Below the pieces are notes generated by a model. That model did no database searches and was not told the origin of the DNA. It saw only the letters and a list, made by a program, of their open reading frames with translations. Shown piece after piece: positions 1 through 12,615 of a stretch of 64,000 bases of DNA. The stretch covers positions 7,918,001 to 7,982,000 of the forward strand of contig NC_079373.1 of NCBI RefSeq assembly GCF_021018895.1. The letters are read 5' to 3'. Position 1 is the stretch's first letter. Every line of letters starts with the position of its first letter. This DNA comes from Seriola aureovittata (Eukaryota > Chordata > Actinopteri > Carangiformes > Carangidae). A program made the translations under genes and the position numbers.

Positions 1-708
1 GTTGCATGTTGTTCTGTCGTCTCTCTGCCCTCATTCTCTGACATCCCTCTGCTGTCAATCATGTAATGAAGGCATAAAAGCGTATTAAAAATGCAAAGTC
101 CCCTGATTGAGATTAAGTATATATCCTATTGAGATAAGCAAATACGTAAGTAAAAAAGGCTTAAAATATGACCAAACGTTCAGTGCCAACTTTTATTATA
201 CAACAGTCTCAGTAATCAATGTTATGGACACATTTTAGTCGGAACTCAAAAAGCATCAGGGTTCGATACCCGGCCCTACAGTGTCCAGCTTTTTCCATTT
301 TACGTGCGGAATCTGTCTCGTGTCGTTATAAAATGCTTTGTCTGTTAAGAGGTTGCCCCACCACCCCCACCCCCAACCCCACCCCACTCTGGCTGTCTGA
401 TCGGCGCTGTGTGGCTGTGGCTTTTTGACTTCTCTGTTTGGCCTTCTCCCTCCGTCCTGCCGGCTGGCTTTGTCTGATTTATGACAGTCTGGAGCTAATG
501 GTACAGAACCAGGATTTGTGTCTGTGGTGTTGTGACTGGACCGGTGCCGGCTCATTGGCCTCCTCACTTCTCTCTCTGTCTCTCGCTCTCTCTCTCTCAC
601 TTGCTCCCTCTGGATGAGGTGAGCAACAAAGTGAGATGGCCGGTGAGCAACTCGGCTGTTGATCAGCGTCCCCGTGCTCCGACTCATTCGTCTTCATCAC
701 CCCCTTGA

Positions 709-725
709 CCCCCCCCCCCCCCCCC
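709..725. repeat. C17 homopolymer
   Basis: Seventeen consecutive C bases, followed closely by a (CAC)-rich stretch to about 748. Confidence 0.9.
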
Positions 726-1897
726 ATCAGCACCACCACCACCCCCACCTTTTTTCTTTTTTTCTGCTAGAGGAACCAGGCTGCAGACTGGCAGGGGAGC
801 CGACTCACCTTCAGACAAGGCCACCAGACCTTGCCTCACCTTTCATCCCCTTTCATCCCTCATTCTCCCCCGGCCCTTTCCCCCCACACACTCGCACGTT
901 CACATTTCTCTCCTCATGCTCTGTCCCTCTGTGTCGCCACTAAAGACCGGGGCCAGGCTGCGAGGCAGGCAGGGGGCCTTATATGTGGGACTGTGTTAAT
1001 TGGCACGGGAGTCTGGAGACGAAAGCCACGTTATCTGCCGCCACAGCCCCCCTCCGCCAAACCCCCTCATCTCTCTCCTTCTTCCCCTCTTCCTCTCTCC
1101 ATGTCTCTGGAGGCTGCTTCCATCATACCGCTTGCGTCGCCAGGTTTGTGAAGGATGTCGCTGCCAGCTGTCTTTTTCATGGACGGCTGCCAACCTTTCC
1201 CCATATCTTCCGTCCGTTGTCATTTCCTCATTTATTCCCATCTCGCTGTTTTTCCCCACCTCCCGCCGTTTATCTGTTAATGAACTCTGTGTCTCGAGCC
1301 CGTTTCTGTTTTCCAGCCTTGTCTCAGTGTGTTTTTTTTTTTTTTAGTCGAGGACAGGGTGTTATGGAGCCCTCGTTGGCACATTGGCGCAGTGGTACCA
1401 AGGTCGGGCAGGGCAGAGAGAGCCCAGGTCGGCAGACAGTCTGTGTCCATCGCACCATGCCAGCTCTGCAATCTGTGAGCAGTGTGTTAAGCGCAGAACA
1501 GACACTCCATTTCCCTCTCGGCCTGCCGGCGTTTGCCTTCTTCAGTGGCCCGATAAAGGTCAGAAGAGCACAGGCAGACAAAGAGAGCTTTATATCCCAT
1601 CTGAACAATGAGAATCCAAATCGATCGGCAGCTTCTGCTCGACCTTCCTCTCCTTCCACCAGGCCAAGCAGCATATTTTCTGCGTGGAAGCAAGCCTGCC
1701 ATGCCGCCCTCAACCCTGATTGAGTTCTTTGCGCTGTGGGTGAATTGCAGCACATTCCATTTGTGATTTTTAGATAGACAGAGATGTTGAAAGATGGAAG
1801 CAGAGCCGCTTATTGTACATGCGTGTCAGCCCTGTAACGGAAACCGTTGAAAGCGTGGCTGATGGTAGCCCACACAGACCGCTTGTCCTATTCAAGC

Positions 1898-1940
1898 ACT
1901 GGAGGGGCGGGGGAGGGGCGGGGGGGGGGGGGCGGGGGGG
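1898..1940 (+). repeat. G-rich tract with quadruplex potential
   Basis: More than four runs of 4 to 12 G bases are separated by single A or C bases within about 40 nt. This fits the general G-quadruplex pattern on the + strand. Confidence 0.8.
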
Positions 1941-3052
1941 TGTTTCTGTTTCTAGAGACGTTGTATTTGTGTCTGTGTGTGTGAAAGTGAATCCACTCGT
2001 GTCTGTGTCTGTGTTGAGCTCGGTAGCCCTGCCTCCCCTGGTGTGCAAAGGCTGTTAAGCTCTCCTGCACTTTATTTGACCCTGGCCTCCTATGAGGTGT
2101 CATAGCGAGCCAAGTGTAAAAGAGATGTATGCCAAAGACATGAAATCCCTCCTCTTGTGATAGTGAAACAATCTCTCTTGCACACACATGCACGCATGTA
2201 CACACACGCACGCACGCACACACACACACAGACACAGACACACAGAGAGCACATTTACCGCAAGTTAGTCATTTCTGTTGTTCACACTTTATAACTTTTA
2301 CTCCGGAGAGTTCTGGCTTTATAAATTAAGTTCACTTGGCCTTTGATTATATCAATTAATCTGAACTGGCAGTGCTTTATGAGGAACACACAGGGCAAGG
2401 CTAATTGAGCCTTTAAACCAGTTACATAGAAGAATTTGTCACTAATCGCTGTGCCACAAATCTGAGGAGGGCTTTCCTGCTCTTTTTCTCCAAAACTATT
2501 TCTATCGATCTTTGTTGTTTTGTGTTGTTTATCTGCCCGTTTCTTCTGTCATGTGTCTCTGTTTGCCCTTCTACACCCCAAGAAACCCTCCCAGCTGCAT
2601 TACACCCATGGTAGTGTAGGCTTTTGAGAGTTGGAGTTTCAAATATCCTCTCATTGATGAACTACTTTGATACCCTTGTTAGAGTGAGCTGATTTCACCA
2701 TCGGGGGAATTAAGGCCGCTTTTGTACGCTGTGGCTCCTCTGTGTCACGCAGAGCTGTGATAGTGCCTTCTCTCTGAGAAATAGAGGAGCAGGGACAGAG
2801 AGGGTGGGAGGGAGCAGCTCTCTGATCTTCTGCTTCTCTCAGAACCATCTGTCTGGTGCTGGCCCAACATTCTGTGCTGCTTAGTATTAGCACTTACAAA
2901 TATATACATTTCTCACATCTTAGCTATTGAGAGCAGTCGTACCCCTCGCTGAGTTATGCTCGTCAGGAAGATGGGGAAGCGAGAGCAGATTGGAGCCGGG
3001 CGGGGTTGTGGGAGCGATGCCTGCCATTGCTTCATTGACAGGAGGGGAAAGC

Positions 3053-3078
3053 AGGGAGGGAGGGAGGGAGGGAGGGAG
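3053..3078. repeat. (GGGA)n microsatellite
   Basis: About six GGGA units, with further G runs (GGGGGG) at about 3083. Confidence 0.9.
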
Positions 3079-5611
3079 CGATGGGGGGCGCGCACACGAT
3101 TGGATGGATAATGGAATCAGGGCTGTGGATTGGCTGTGTGATCAGGGTTTGTAATATATCCCCACACTGGCTAATGGAATATGTTTGCTTCCAGCAGCTT
3201 GATATCAGAGCAAGCAACATTAACTCTGAATGCTGGCTGGTATATGTGCACATCTATCATTCTTATTCTTATATTTCCTTTAAGCACGCATTAGCAACAG
3301 GTTTTACAGAGCAGCATTGTAAAATCACTAACGTATGTGATGACAACACAACTCCAAGCCTTTGATAGCCACATTGAACGTGTGTAAGTGTGCATTTTAG
3401 TTTGTGTTTATTCTGTGTTTGCCAGATCATTCCTGCTGTAAAAGATGGTGTTGCTCTGTTAGGCAAAGATAGAGGCTTAAGAAGTTTGGGGGGCACAAGC
3501 AAAGTGATATTCACAAATGCTAATAAGCTACATCTAGTGTAGCACTCTTCCTGACAGTTGTCAGTGTTAGGTAAGCTTCTGAGTTGTACAGCAGGATGAT
3601 TTGGTGTTAAGTCTGTCTGCTCCTCTTTTTTTTTTTTTTTCTTTTTTTTTTAAGGAGATATCTTGGGGTGAGCAGCTTTTATCCAAGGCTTCCATTTCTC
3701 TTTAGAAGCTGGTGACTGACTCTCCCGCCCCTCCTCCTCGGTTCCTCGCTGCTGTGAAATGGAATTGCTTTCTCGTTCGTTAAAGATTTTCTTGTCGCTG
3801 CCTCGTACTACTCCAGGAGTGAGATCACTTGAAATGGCTGAAAGTTCTCAAACACCACTGGAGAATTATGGTGTGGCAGCAGTGGAGTGGGGGCGCATTG
3901 GGGAGGCAACATAAATAAAGAAAATTGCTTTTTTTCTATTTTTCTGAATTAAATCTGTTTGGGAGACTTTTTTTTTTTTTTTTTTTTTTGACAACACACA
4001 AATTAATTCTGGCAAGTTGTCGCTTTACATTAAAGCATGAAGTGGCCTGCTGGTGTAAGGGAAAGCAATCCCTCTTCTGGTTGCCATGGAAGCAGGTGCG
4101 TTGTAGCATTGGGTACCAGCCGCGCTGGTTCTGCCAAAACCACTGCCCACCTATATCCTATAGGCTTTTCTGGGGGTGAATGGTTTCCTTTTCAGACCAT
4201 CCAGTCCTCTCCCTGAGAACATTTTGCCCATTTTTGAATTGTACTGGTATTTATAAAACACTGCTCATGTCTGGTTTACTCCAATCCTTCCATGTGATCT
4301 CGCCGTCTCACTTTAAGAATCAAACAGCAGATGATAATCTGCATGTGCTCAGAGTAATCCCACTCTTTAAATTATGTTTCTCTAAACAGTTGTTTGCAGT
4401 GAATAAGCCATCTGAACTTCCTCACATCGCTCTCCTCGTCCATCCCTTCCTTTTCTCCTCCACTTGCTCTTTCTTCTTTCACTCAGACTCTCATCACCAG
4501 TTCCATCTGCCCCAAAACAACACAACTGTTCCACGCGTCTCACACCCATGCCCCGGTACCCACAGTGTTGGCGTACCAGTGCAGCATCGCTCGCGGGGTG
4601 TGCAGCGCCAATCTTAATCACATTGGGTGAGCACACCTGTGAAAACAGATGTCCACCGGGGCTGGCATGCTGTTCCTCTTTAGGGTGGAGCGTCTGTGTA
4701 TGGCTTTCCGCCACTCCTCCTCTTCCCTCCCCCTACTCTGCACAGAGTTAGTCAGGTCCCCAGCAGGCAGACCTGGCCCCCGACACCCAGACAGGAAGAT
4801 CCTCAGGCAGGGGGCAGGAAGCACCGGTCCCCGGGCTTTACCCCCCTGCTCTGTTTATTTTAATATTACTCCTGCTTACAGATGATAATGAGAAAGTGTG
4901 ATAAAAGACACAGAGTCTCTCTACCTTTCAACAAAACAGACATGATGATATATTATGAAATACAAAATCATTTCCAAAGGAATTTGATGCTGCCATGATC
5001 CATAATCAATTTTTTAGCCGTTTTCATGAGAGAATTTGATAAACACCAGGTGTTGACCTTTTAAAATGAACCTCTCAGATTATGAATGGATCTCAGTCAT
5101 AAGAATGGGTTTACGCTTATTTTTGCTATATAGAAAGGCATTAGCACAGGCATACTAATGCCTCTATAGATTAAATGCTTTATGATGGCATTAGTCAGCA
5201 CAATGTTGTGTTTTGTATAATTACCGCCTTATCTGATAGCAGGCATCTTTTAAAGCCAGTGCCACATAGCCGTGCTTTAGCCTAGATGTGTTTGGAATAA
5301 TGTATGTCATTAAAGAGGTTCGTCAGATAACTACTGGTGTTAATGAGTTAACCAGACAGAATGATCTGTATTAGTGAATTTTAAAAAGGCAATAAAGGCA
5401 TCACCAGCCTCAGTAGAAAAGGATTATGTGTTTTCTATCCAGCTGTGCTTTCCCCATTTACCGCTCTAAAACCTCATTCATTTCATTCTGCCAAATCCTC
5501 CTCACTGCTCAGTTTCATAAAGGTGCTTCTCCTAAGTGCCCAACCTACATCGTCACAGACCCTGGCACAATCTCTCCTGTTGGTACCGACATGTGCTGCG
5601 CACAAGCTCAT

Positions 5612-6020
5612 GTTTAAAGGGTCGGTTCACGCAAATTATTTAAAAAATACAAAAAAAAAAAATAACCATATTTTCCCCCTAACACTTTGTCCTTTCTAGA
5701 CATACACATAGTTTTAGTTTTGTGTATCTGCAGATTTCCACCTCAGAGATCTCTACTGTCTCTACCCTGACCCAGTGGAAGTGAAGGGAATTTTGTTTGT
5801 GGTGCTCACAGCAGTGAAAAATTACATTTAAAAAAAGATTCCACAGCAATGTGTCTTTCCAGCAATGGTGACTCCATTACTCTGAATAATCCGCAGTCCT
5901 CACTGTGAGGTTTTCATTTGAACCACTTTCTACAAAAGAAGTAGGCCTCATAACTCCATTGGGATGGGTTTTATATCTCTACAGGAGGTGGAGTGATTTC
6001 AGCATTACCTGTGCTGCTTA
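5612..6020 (+). repeat. teleost interspersed repeat (GGTTCAC-head type)
   Basis: It starts TTTAAAGGGTCGGTTCAC. It contains CAGATTTCCACCTCAGAGAT, TGTGGTGCTCACAGCAGTG, CACAGCAATGTGTCTTTCC and AATAATCCGCAGTCCTCAC in the order of a very common fish repeat whose head reads AAAGGGACAGTTCACCC. Family assignment is by pattern only; it is probably a non-autonomous element. Confidence 0.7.
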
Positions 6021-9000
6021 ACGATTGTAATCTGCTCTGAAGAGGATATGTCTGTGACTTGTCACCCCTGGCCTGCTAATAATTACAGCCCCAATTATCG
6101 ACTGGTCCTCCCATAATTAAAGTGCAGTTTAACAAGACATTTTGGATTTGGGAGTTTTTATACACAGAGCCAAGTTTTCACTGTTACTGAGTTTGATCAG
6201 TTTTTTCAGTCCATTAGTTCAGTCAACTCGTAAAAACTAAAGATAAACTTTACAAAAGGCTGTGTTAGCCCATTCAAAGGCCTGTCTAACTTTTGTATAG
6301 CTGATATAAATGTGAGGGCAGTGAGCTACATGAGACATTTAAGTAGTCTGCAACAGTCTCTGTTATTATTGACATTAAAGCTGAATAATAACCTATTAAT
6401 AGCTGTAGAATTGAAAATAAGACAAAGACCATTGGTGAGGGTCACATGATGTCCACAGTATGTCATTGTTGTTTTTCTAGAATCCGCTCCTGTAAACTGT
6501 ATGTGGCTAAAACGGCAACTTTTATCACGAGAGGAAGGAAACATGTAATTTCCCACCTCCCCCTGTGATGTTAATCCTGTTCTTATTAAAAAACTTTTAA
6601 TGCCACAAACAATATCCCATTCACTTCCATCCTATCCGGGTGGAGATAAACCATATACATGGCTTTATCCTGTTCAAATGAAACGAGAATATATACGTAT
6701 TATGACAATTCCGCATTGAGACACGTGACACACCCAGTCAGCTCACAGCCCTGACAGGTGCCGCACCCTCCCTCCATCCCTGTTCCAGCCTCCGTCCGCT
6801 GCTCCATCCGCTCGTCCGTCCAGCATTGATCTAGGCTCTTATCTCCACTCTGATCCCTGTGTTATTTCGGGAGCACAGGGATTGCTTAATGATCTATTGA
6901 CCCGATTTATCGATCTGTACAGTCAACCACAATGGACCATCTACTAAAGAGGGGCCTGTAGGGCACGCACTCCTCTCTGGCGTACTCCCACTCATCTCGC
7001 GCCCTCCCACCCTCCTCTGCAACCAGTCTCCATGCTCTTTGGTTCCCTGTGTAACCCCCACGGAGATGAGGTCTTAATGTGTTTTAAGCATCTGGCTTGT
7101 AAAGGGGTCTGTGTATTTTTGCTATTTAACAGCGCTGTTTCTAAGTCGACTGCTGATGACATGGATCAGCTAAATCCTCTCCCTGCGTTTTCATTTAACT
7201 TAATGTCTGGGTGCACACGAGTCGCTGACAATGATTTGTTTAGCTACTCATGTCTGGTTTGTCTGAAGCAAAAGCTCATTTGAACTGTGACTTTTACGCT
7301 CCCTGCCACAACCTTACTCCTCGATTGAATCAAAAACATGGACCCAGATTGAGTTGAACTTGAAATGGATCTGTGCGATATGAGGTCTTATCCAGCTTTA
7401 GATTCCCTATGTGTGACTTTAGCTTCAGTAAACTTAAAGGGAATGCAGATCTCTTCCTGACAGGTTGAAGGGAGCCTATTTATAGACAGCCTGTCTTGAC
7501 TAAGGATATACATATAACCTAACAAATGTGAAGAAACCACTTAAACACCAAGACACATCTGATTGGATCTTGTTCTGTGTCTTGTTTGCACTGTGGCACC
7601 TTCAAGCGCGAGTGCAGTTGTTGTGACACGTTGGGCTTGTTGTGGGTGAGATCCTGAGGGATTTGCGAGACACCAATAAATGTCTCTTCTGTGTTTAATG
7701 CATTTGTTAGTTGCTGTTTTTTTTTTTTTTTTCTGGTTCTCTGTGATTGTTTTTGTCATGCAAGCAGCACAGCTTAAAGATGGCATGGCTGGTCGGTCAC
7801 CTGTGCCTGCCTGCCCCTGACAGCTTCTGGCCAGATTTCCATTACATTTGGTATGGATTTTCACACTCCCAAGAGAATCATTTATAATCATTTGTGCTAA
7901 CCTCTCATCTTGTGCCACCATCTGGTAAAAAAAAAAAAAAAATCTCCCATAACCAACATTTTAGGGTAATGGATTTGCTTTGAAAGTGCAGTGTATTGGC
8001 TTTTTAAAAATTATTTTCTTATTAAGTTTGTGTCTCTGGTACTGATGGTGATGCGGGGGGAAAGGTTAGTGGGTGACATAGAACATTTGGATTTATCCTT
8101 CACTACGTTTAACATTTAATCGCTGCTTGTTTACTCTTTGTTGGCCGGCTTTGGTTGCTAGGTGCGCACATGACACTGTGCGATGTGATGTGGTGCATAA
8201 TTAACAGTGAAAGTTGCCCAGTCAAGGGCAATCTAAATGGACTGCCTGCGTGCATGAATTATTGATACGCACAGTTTATTAATTTGTGTGCTAATTTTGT
8301 GAGCAGTAATGAATGAAAACTCTTCACTCCTAATACCTGCCTGTGTTCAGACAACTTAAGCTGCTCTCTCAGGATGAGCTACCAGTGGAGCAACGGTGTT
8401 TTCTCTCAGGTGAAATATCTATTTAAGTGAACTATCATATGTGTGGAAGAATAAGGTAGTTAGTGGGAAAAAAAAGATAAGTAAAAACAGTAAAATGGTA
8501 TGATTTTTTTTTTTTGTTTGTTTGTTTGGTTCATTATTTTTCTGTTTTGATGTGTAATTATCACCTCTGTGGTTTGGTAGCAGGGCGGCTTCATCACAAA
8601 CGTTAGCTCCTCATGTTTTATTAATATGACCTAAGCCTGTTGCTCATCACAGGCATTAACAGTTAAGTGAAGGTATTTACACCTTTGCATAGGGCCTTGT
8701 TAATTATGGCTGAAATTAAACTGTAGGTCACTTCACTGTCATTTGGTACTGTCATGTTTTGAATATTACAGATATGCCAATATCCTGCAGATATTATCTG
8801 TATAAACCTTAAAAGCACAACACTATCATGCACCTCTGACATTAGAGGTGCAAGCATCATGTCCTGACATGCAGCCACGCTAAATGCAGGTCGCGGGCAG
8901 TGGCGCGACAGGGTGCACAGATTGCTCGGTGTGATTGCGAATGGTGACACGCCGTACGTGGCATTATAAAAATTAATGTGGCTTGATCGATATCGGACGA

Positions 9001-9822
9001 CTTTCAAGCAGCTCAATTTTACACTTGCTGCAGGGAACAGATGGTACTCGCTGATAATGTTGCTGGAGGTGGATCCATGGCGGAGGAGATACAGAGAGGG
9101 GGAGACCAGATCCTCTGGAGCACTGGAGAATGGAAAAAAGAGGTTAAGGCGCTGTGTAATACTTATTCACACAACCTGCATGGATGAATAATTCCCTAAT
9201 CAGATTTATGTAATGAATAGTTAATTGCACATCAGCTCCGACTGTACACAACACATGACCCCTCCCGAGCTCCAGATTCATTTACACACAAATAGCAGCA
9301 GCACAGTTGCCATGTAGAATGATATCTGTACTCTTGTGCTGTTATCATTAACATCAATGCGTTATGTAGCTGGAGGGCATAAATTTGTGTTCACACTGTG
9401 TTTGAAGGAAAAACATTCTAGTGGCATTCAAATATTAAAATACACCCACAGGCACACAAATGCCTCAGCAGCAGAGGGTGTTACATCGTATTTCTGCTTT
9501 CTAGGGCTGTGAGCATACCTGTTGAAGAATTCCAGGGTGCAGAAACCTGTCTAGTCTATAATTGATAGGCCCCGGCGTTGCATTGATAGGACCGGGTATC
9601 TATGTGAAAATAGGCCTCTATCTACACCTCGTAAATCTCTCAGTCATGTCAGGTTGAATCTCCTCAAACTACTCGTCCTGGGGGAATGGGCGAATGAGAC
9701 AAGCGCTCTGGTGTTGAAAAGCTTGTTATTGGAGTCCATTCCTGTTCTGGGATTCCTTTTGGGCCCCTGTGATTACAGTGCCTCAGCCAGGCCGTGTTTG
9801 CGTGCATGCCTGTCACAGAGCA

Positions 9823-9825
<3 letters not shown>
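6021..9825. other. non-coding region, no gene recognised
   Basis: This is unique DNA with T or A homopolymers at about 7717-7732, 7927-7941 and 8504-8514. No recognised repeat or coding exon is present. Confidence 0.55.
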
Positions 9826-9898
<73 letters not shown>

Positions 9899-9945
9899 TG
9901 TGTGTATGTGTGTGTGTGTGTGTGTGTGTATGTGTGTGTGTGTGT

Positions 9946-9976
<31 letters not shown>
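9826..9976. repeat. (TG)n microsatellite with TA interruptions
   Basis: About 75 TG/TA dinucleotides with regularly placed TATG interruptions, which suggests expansion of a larger unit. Confidence 0.95.
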
Positions 9977-9977
<1 letters not shown>

Positions 9978-10080
9978 ATTTCTGTCTGCGTGTGAGAATA
10001 TGTGCTCCACCAAGTTTGGTATGTGTGTGTGTGTGTGTGTATTTCTGTCTGCATGTGAGAATATGTGCTCCACCAAGTTT

Positions 10081-10083
<3 letters not shown>
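9977..10083. repeat. 63-bp tandem duplication inside the TG tract
   Basis: The unit beginning TATTTCTGTCTGC and ending with TTTGGT plus a TG run occurs at 9977-10039. It recurs from 10040 with one internal base change (CGTG/CATG). The right copy runs on into the TG tract at 10082-10130. Confidence 0.9.

Positions 10084-10130
<47 letters not shown>
10082..10130. repeat. (TG)n microsatellite
   Basis: About 24 uninterrupted TG units. Confidence 0.95.
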
Positions 10131-10133
<3 letters not shown>

Positions 10134-11292
10134 CTTGTTACTTGCATGACTCGCTTAGAGCTGAAAGCAGGACCGAGTGAGGGATCAGAATTCTTAAAAC
10201 CAGTCCGGGCACATCTGGTTGTGATTGGCAGGAGAAAAAAGGGTCCTTGTGTTCTGGGAACTGGCAGCAAAAGCTTGACCCAACCCAGTATAACCCAGCC
10301 CAGTACAGTACAGAGCCAGCCAACATGGAAAGGAAAAAAAAAAAAAAACACCAACAGCAGTACTGCCCCCCCTCACCCCTCCCTACTCTTGGCCAATTCT
10401 CATAATCCCATAGCAAAGCCCCTGGCAGCATTTTTTTATAAACACTATTCAGGGCCCTCCCATTCCTTCCATTTCAATATAAAAAAGTAGGGGCTGCCGT
10501 GAGCCAGGTAGACCCAGAGCTCCATTACTTTTGGCAGCAACTCTTGTCTTGGATAATGATGCCCCGGGGGGTGAGAGTGCGCCTGAATGTCTGTTTGCTC
10601 ATCTTGCCACCTTAGTCGAAGTAGGAGGAGGGAAAATTGCCATGGGCAGGCTTTATATTGAAAGGCATTTCATGGTGGGTGCTAAAATGGGTTATTCTTC
10701 CATCTGTTTGATTTTCAAGTTAAAGGTTGGGCAGGTCCCACCGTACTTTGTGTGTAAAGTCATGGCACACCACAGATTGAGCACGACAGAGAGGACCACT
10801 CCCTCCCCCACACCTTCAACCAAGCGTAACGGAGAACAGTGGCAATTAAAAAGTGATGCCAGCGTTTACAGCCGCTGCCTCGAGCCATTGTTTGCCCTGC
10901 CTACTCTCATCGCGCCCATTATTTGGACCGGCGTTTTTACCTGTGGCACGTCAATGTGGTGCTGGTTTAGTAGATAGCCCGGCTGGCTTCTCCCAGGTGG
11001 CTGCAGCTGAAAACAAGCCCTGTCACCTCAGTGAATCCAGCTCTAATTCAAATGGAGTGTCTGCGTTTAGCCCTCTGAACCTGCAGCCCTCTGCTTGGAC
11101 ACAGAGACGTTAAACTCCAGCTCCAGCTACAGAGAGAATATCATGGCCTCTGTTATTGTGCCTTTAGTGCTGCAGAGACTATTTACCGTCCTTATTAAGC
11201 AGGCTGTCTGGTGACTGGGCAACAAACCTGGGTGTGTGGGTATTCTCTATGTACTGTACGTGACACCACTCAGTTTGGGATGTGCATGTGTG

Positions 11293-11296
<4 letters not shown>

Positions 11297-11343
<47 letters not shown>
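11297..11343. repeat. (TG)n microsatellite
   Basis: About 23 TG units, followed by TTTG and (GGCA)n-like GGCAGGCAGGCAGG at about 11362. Confidence 0.95.
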
Positions 11344-11346
<3 letters not shown>

Positions 11347-11666
11347 TGTGTTTGTGGAGGCAGGCAGGCAGGCAGGATGCCTGAGGCGGAGAACTGCAGC
11401 CAGTGCTCTACTGGTGTTTCCACACATGCCACAGATCCAGTGACCCTCACCAGCATAATGACTGCGGGGTTAATTCCCCAGGAGTGGCCTGGTGCTCGGA
11501 GGGAAGAGATGAGAGGAAGTGTGGTGAGGAGGGTGATGCAGCAGGCCACAGCTATACAGTGTGCTGCAGATCCTTTTCTTCCATGTAACACAGAGTGATC
11601 TGTTTCTGCCCCATCCTTTCTGATGGGATTTTGCAAGCTGCCAATAATCCACTGGCATTGCAAGGA

Positions 11667-11670
<4 letters not shown>

Positions 11671-11731
<61 letters not shown>
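11671..11731. repeat. (CT)n microsatellite
   Basis: About 30 uninterrupted CT units. Confidence 0.95.
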
Positions 11732-11736
<5 letters not shown>

Positions 11737-12521
11737 TCTCTCTGTCTCTCTCCATCCCTTTTGCTTCCTTTCTTTTTCTCATTCTCATGGAATTTTAAAG
11801 CTAAAAATAATTTCACCACAAATGGGTAAAATGCTGAGAGGGAGGGGGCTTGTTTTTCTTTTTTTTTTCATCCCTAAATCATGGCTGAAATATTTTAGGG
11901 AGGGTTTTGCTGGCACAGAGCAAGAAGTGGAATTACACAGTGACAATCTCCTACTCCATCTCTGAGGCACTGTAAGACGAGGCAGAAATGCCCATTTCCC
12001 CGCCGCATTAAGTGATTTGCAGGCCAGTGTTTGAGTAGGATTGTTCATGGGGAGCACATGAGAAATCATCCATTTGCATGGCATTTTCTTTCTCAAGATC
12101 GAGAGAGATGTTAAGTGCTGTTACCATTTTCCTCTAGACACTGTCAGTTAAATTGTTCTCATAAATAATGTTTTCAAATGAAACCGCAGTTACGGTGTAC
12201 ATGGGAATGTCCCTGAATAATACCTCCCAGGCCTGTATGCCCCGCTTGTATCTTAGTGTATTTACTGTGCATGGCTGTAAATCCTTAGCTCTGCATGGCT
12301 GTGCAAACCCTGTCCATTAGTATTCAAAGTGCACAGTAATGAGATGGAAAAAGTAGAAATAGGAGTGCAATGTGAAAACTCTCTGTTGGATTTGGACCTT
12401 TTGATTTTCAGCAACTCTCTCCAAATCCCAGTTCCTATCTGCTGCGGCTGCAGTTTGTGTTTTGTGTGTATTTGTGTTGATGAGAAGGCTGCCAGTTCGA
12501 CTGTTATCTAGAGGGGAGAAG

Positions 12522-12523
<2 letters not shown>

Positions 12524-12614
<91 letters not shown>
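12524..12614. repeat. (TG)n microsatellite, long and uninterrupted
   Basis: About 45 perfect TG units. Confidence 0.95.

Positions 12615-12615
<1 letters not shown>

Larger units (their letters stand above)
1..5611. other. non-coding region, no gene recognised
   Basis: This is unique-looking DNA with low-complexity tracts: C17 at 709-725, a G-rich block at 1898-1940, short CA runs at 2180-2245, (GGGA)n at 3053-3078 and T runs near 3626-3651 and 3969-3989. Open frames here are low in complexity and lack recognisable domains. It may be intergenic or 5' intronic to the plexin gene. Confidence 0.6.

Noticed and set aside
253..283. tRNA-like B-box (GGTTCGATACC)
   Set aside because: No A-box at the correct distance and no cloverleaf could be drawn; could be a SINE head fragment but too short to call.
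983..1723. Longest upstream open frame (246 codons)
   Set aside because: Pro/Ser/Phe-rich low-complexity translation, no recognisable domain, overlapping frames on both strands equally open, no splice or promoter context.
9773..10354. Frames made of His-Thr or Cys-Val repeats
   Set aside because: They are translations of (TG)n/(CA)n microsatellites.
10531..10977. 148-codon open frame
   Set aside because: No known domain, start codon arbitrary, no splice-site support; likely chance in repeat-free DNA.
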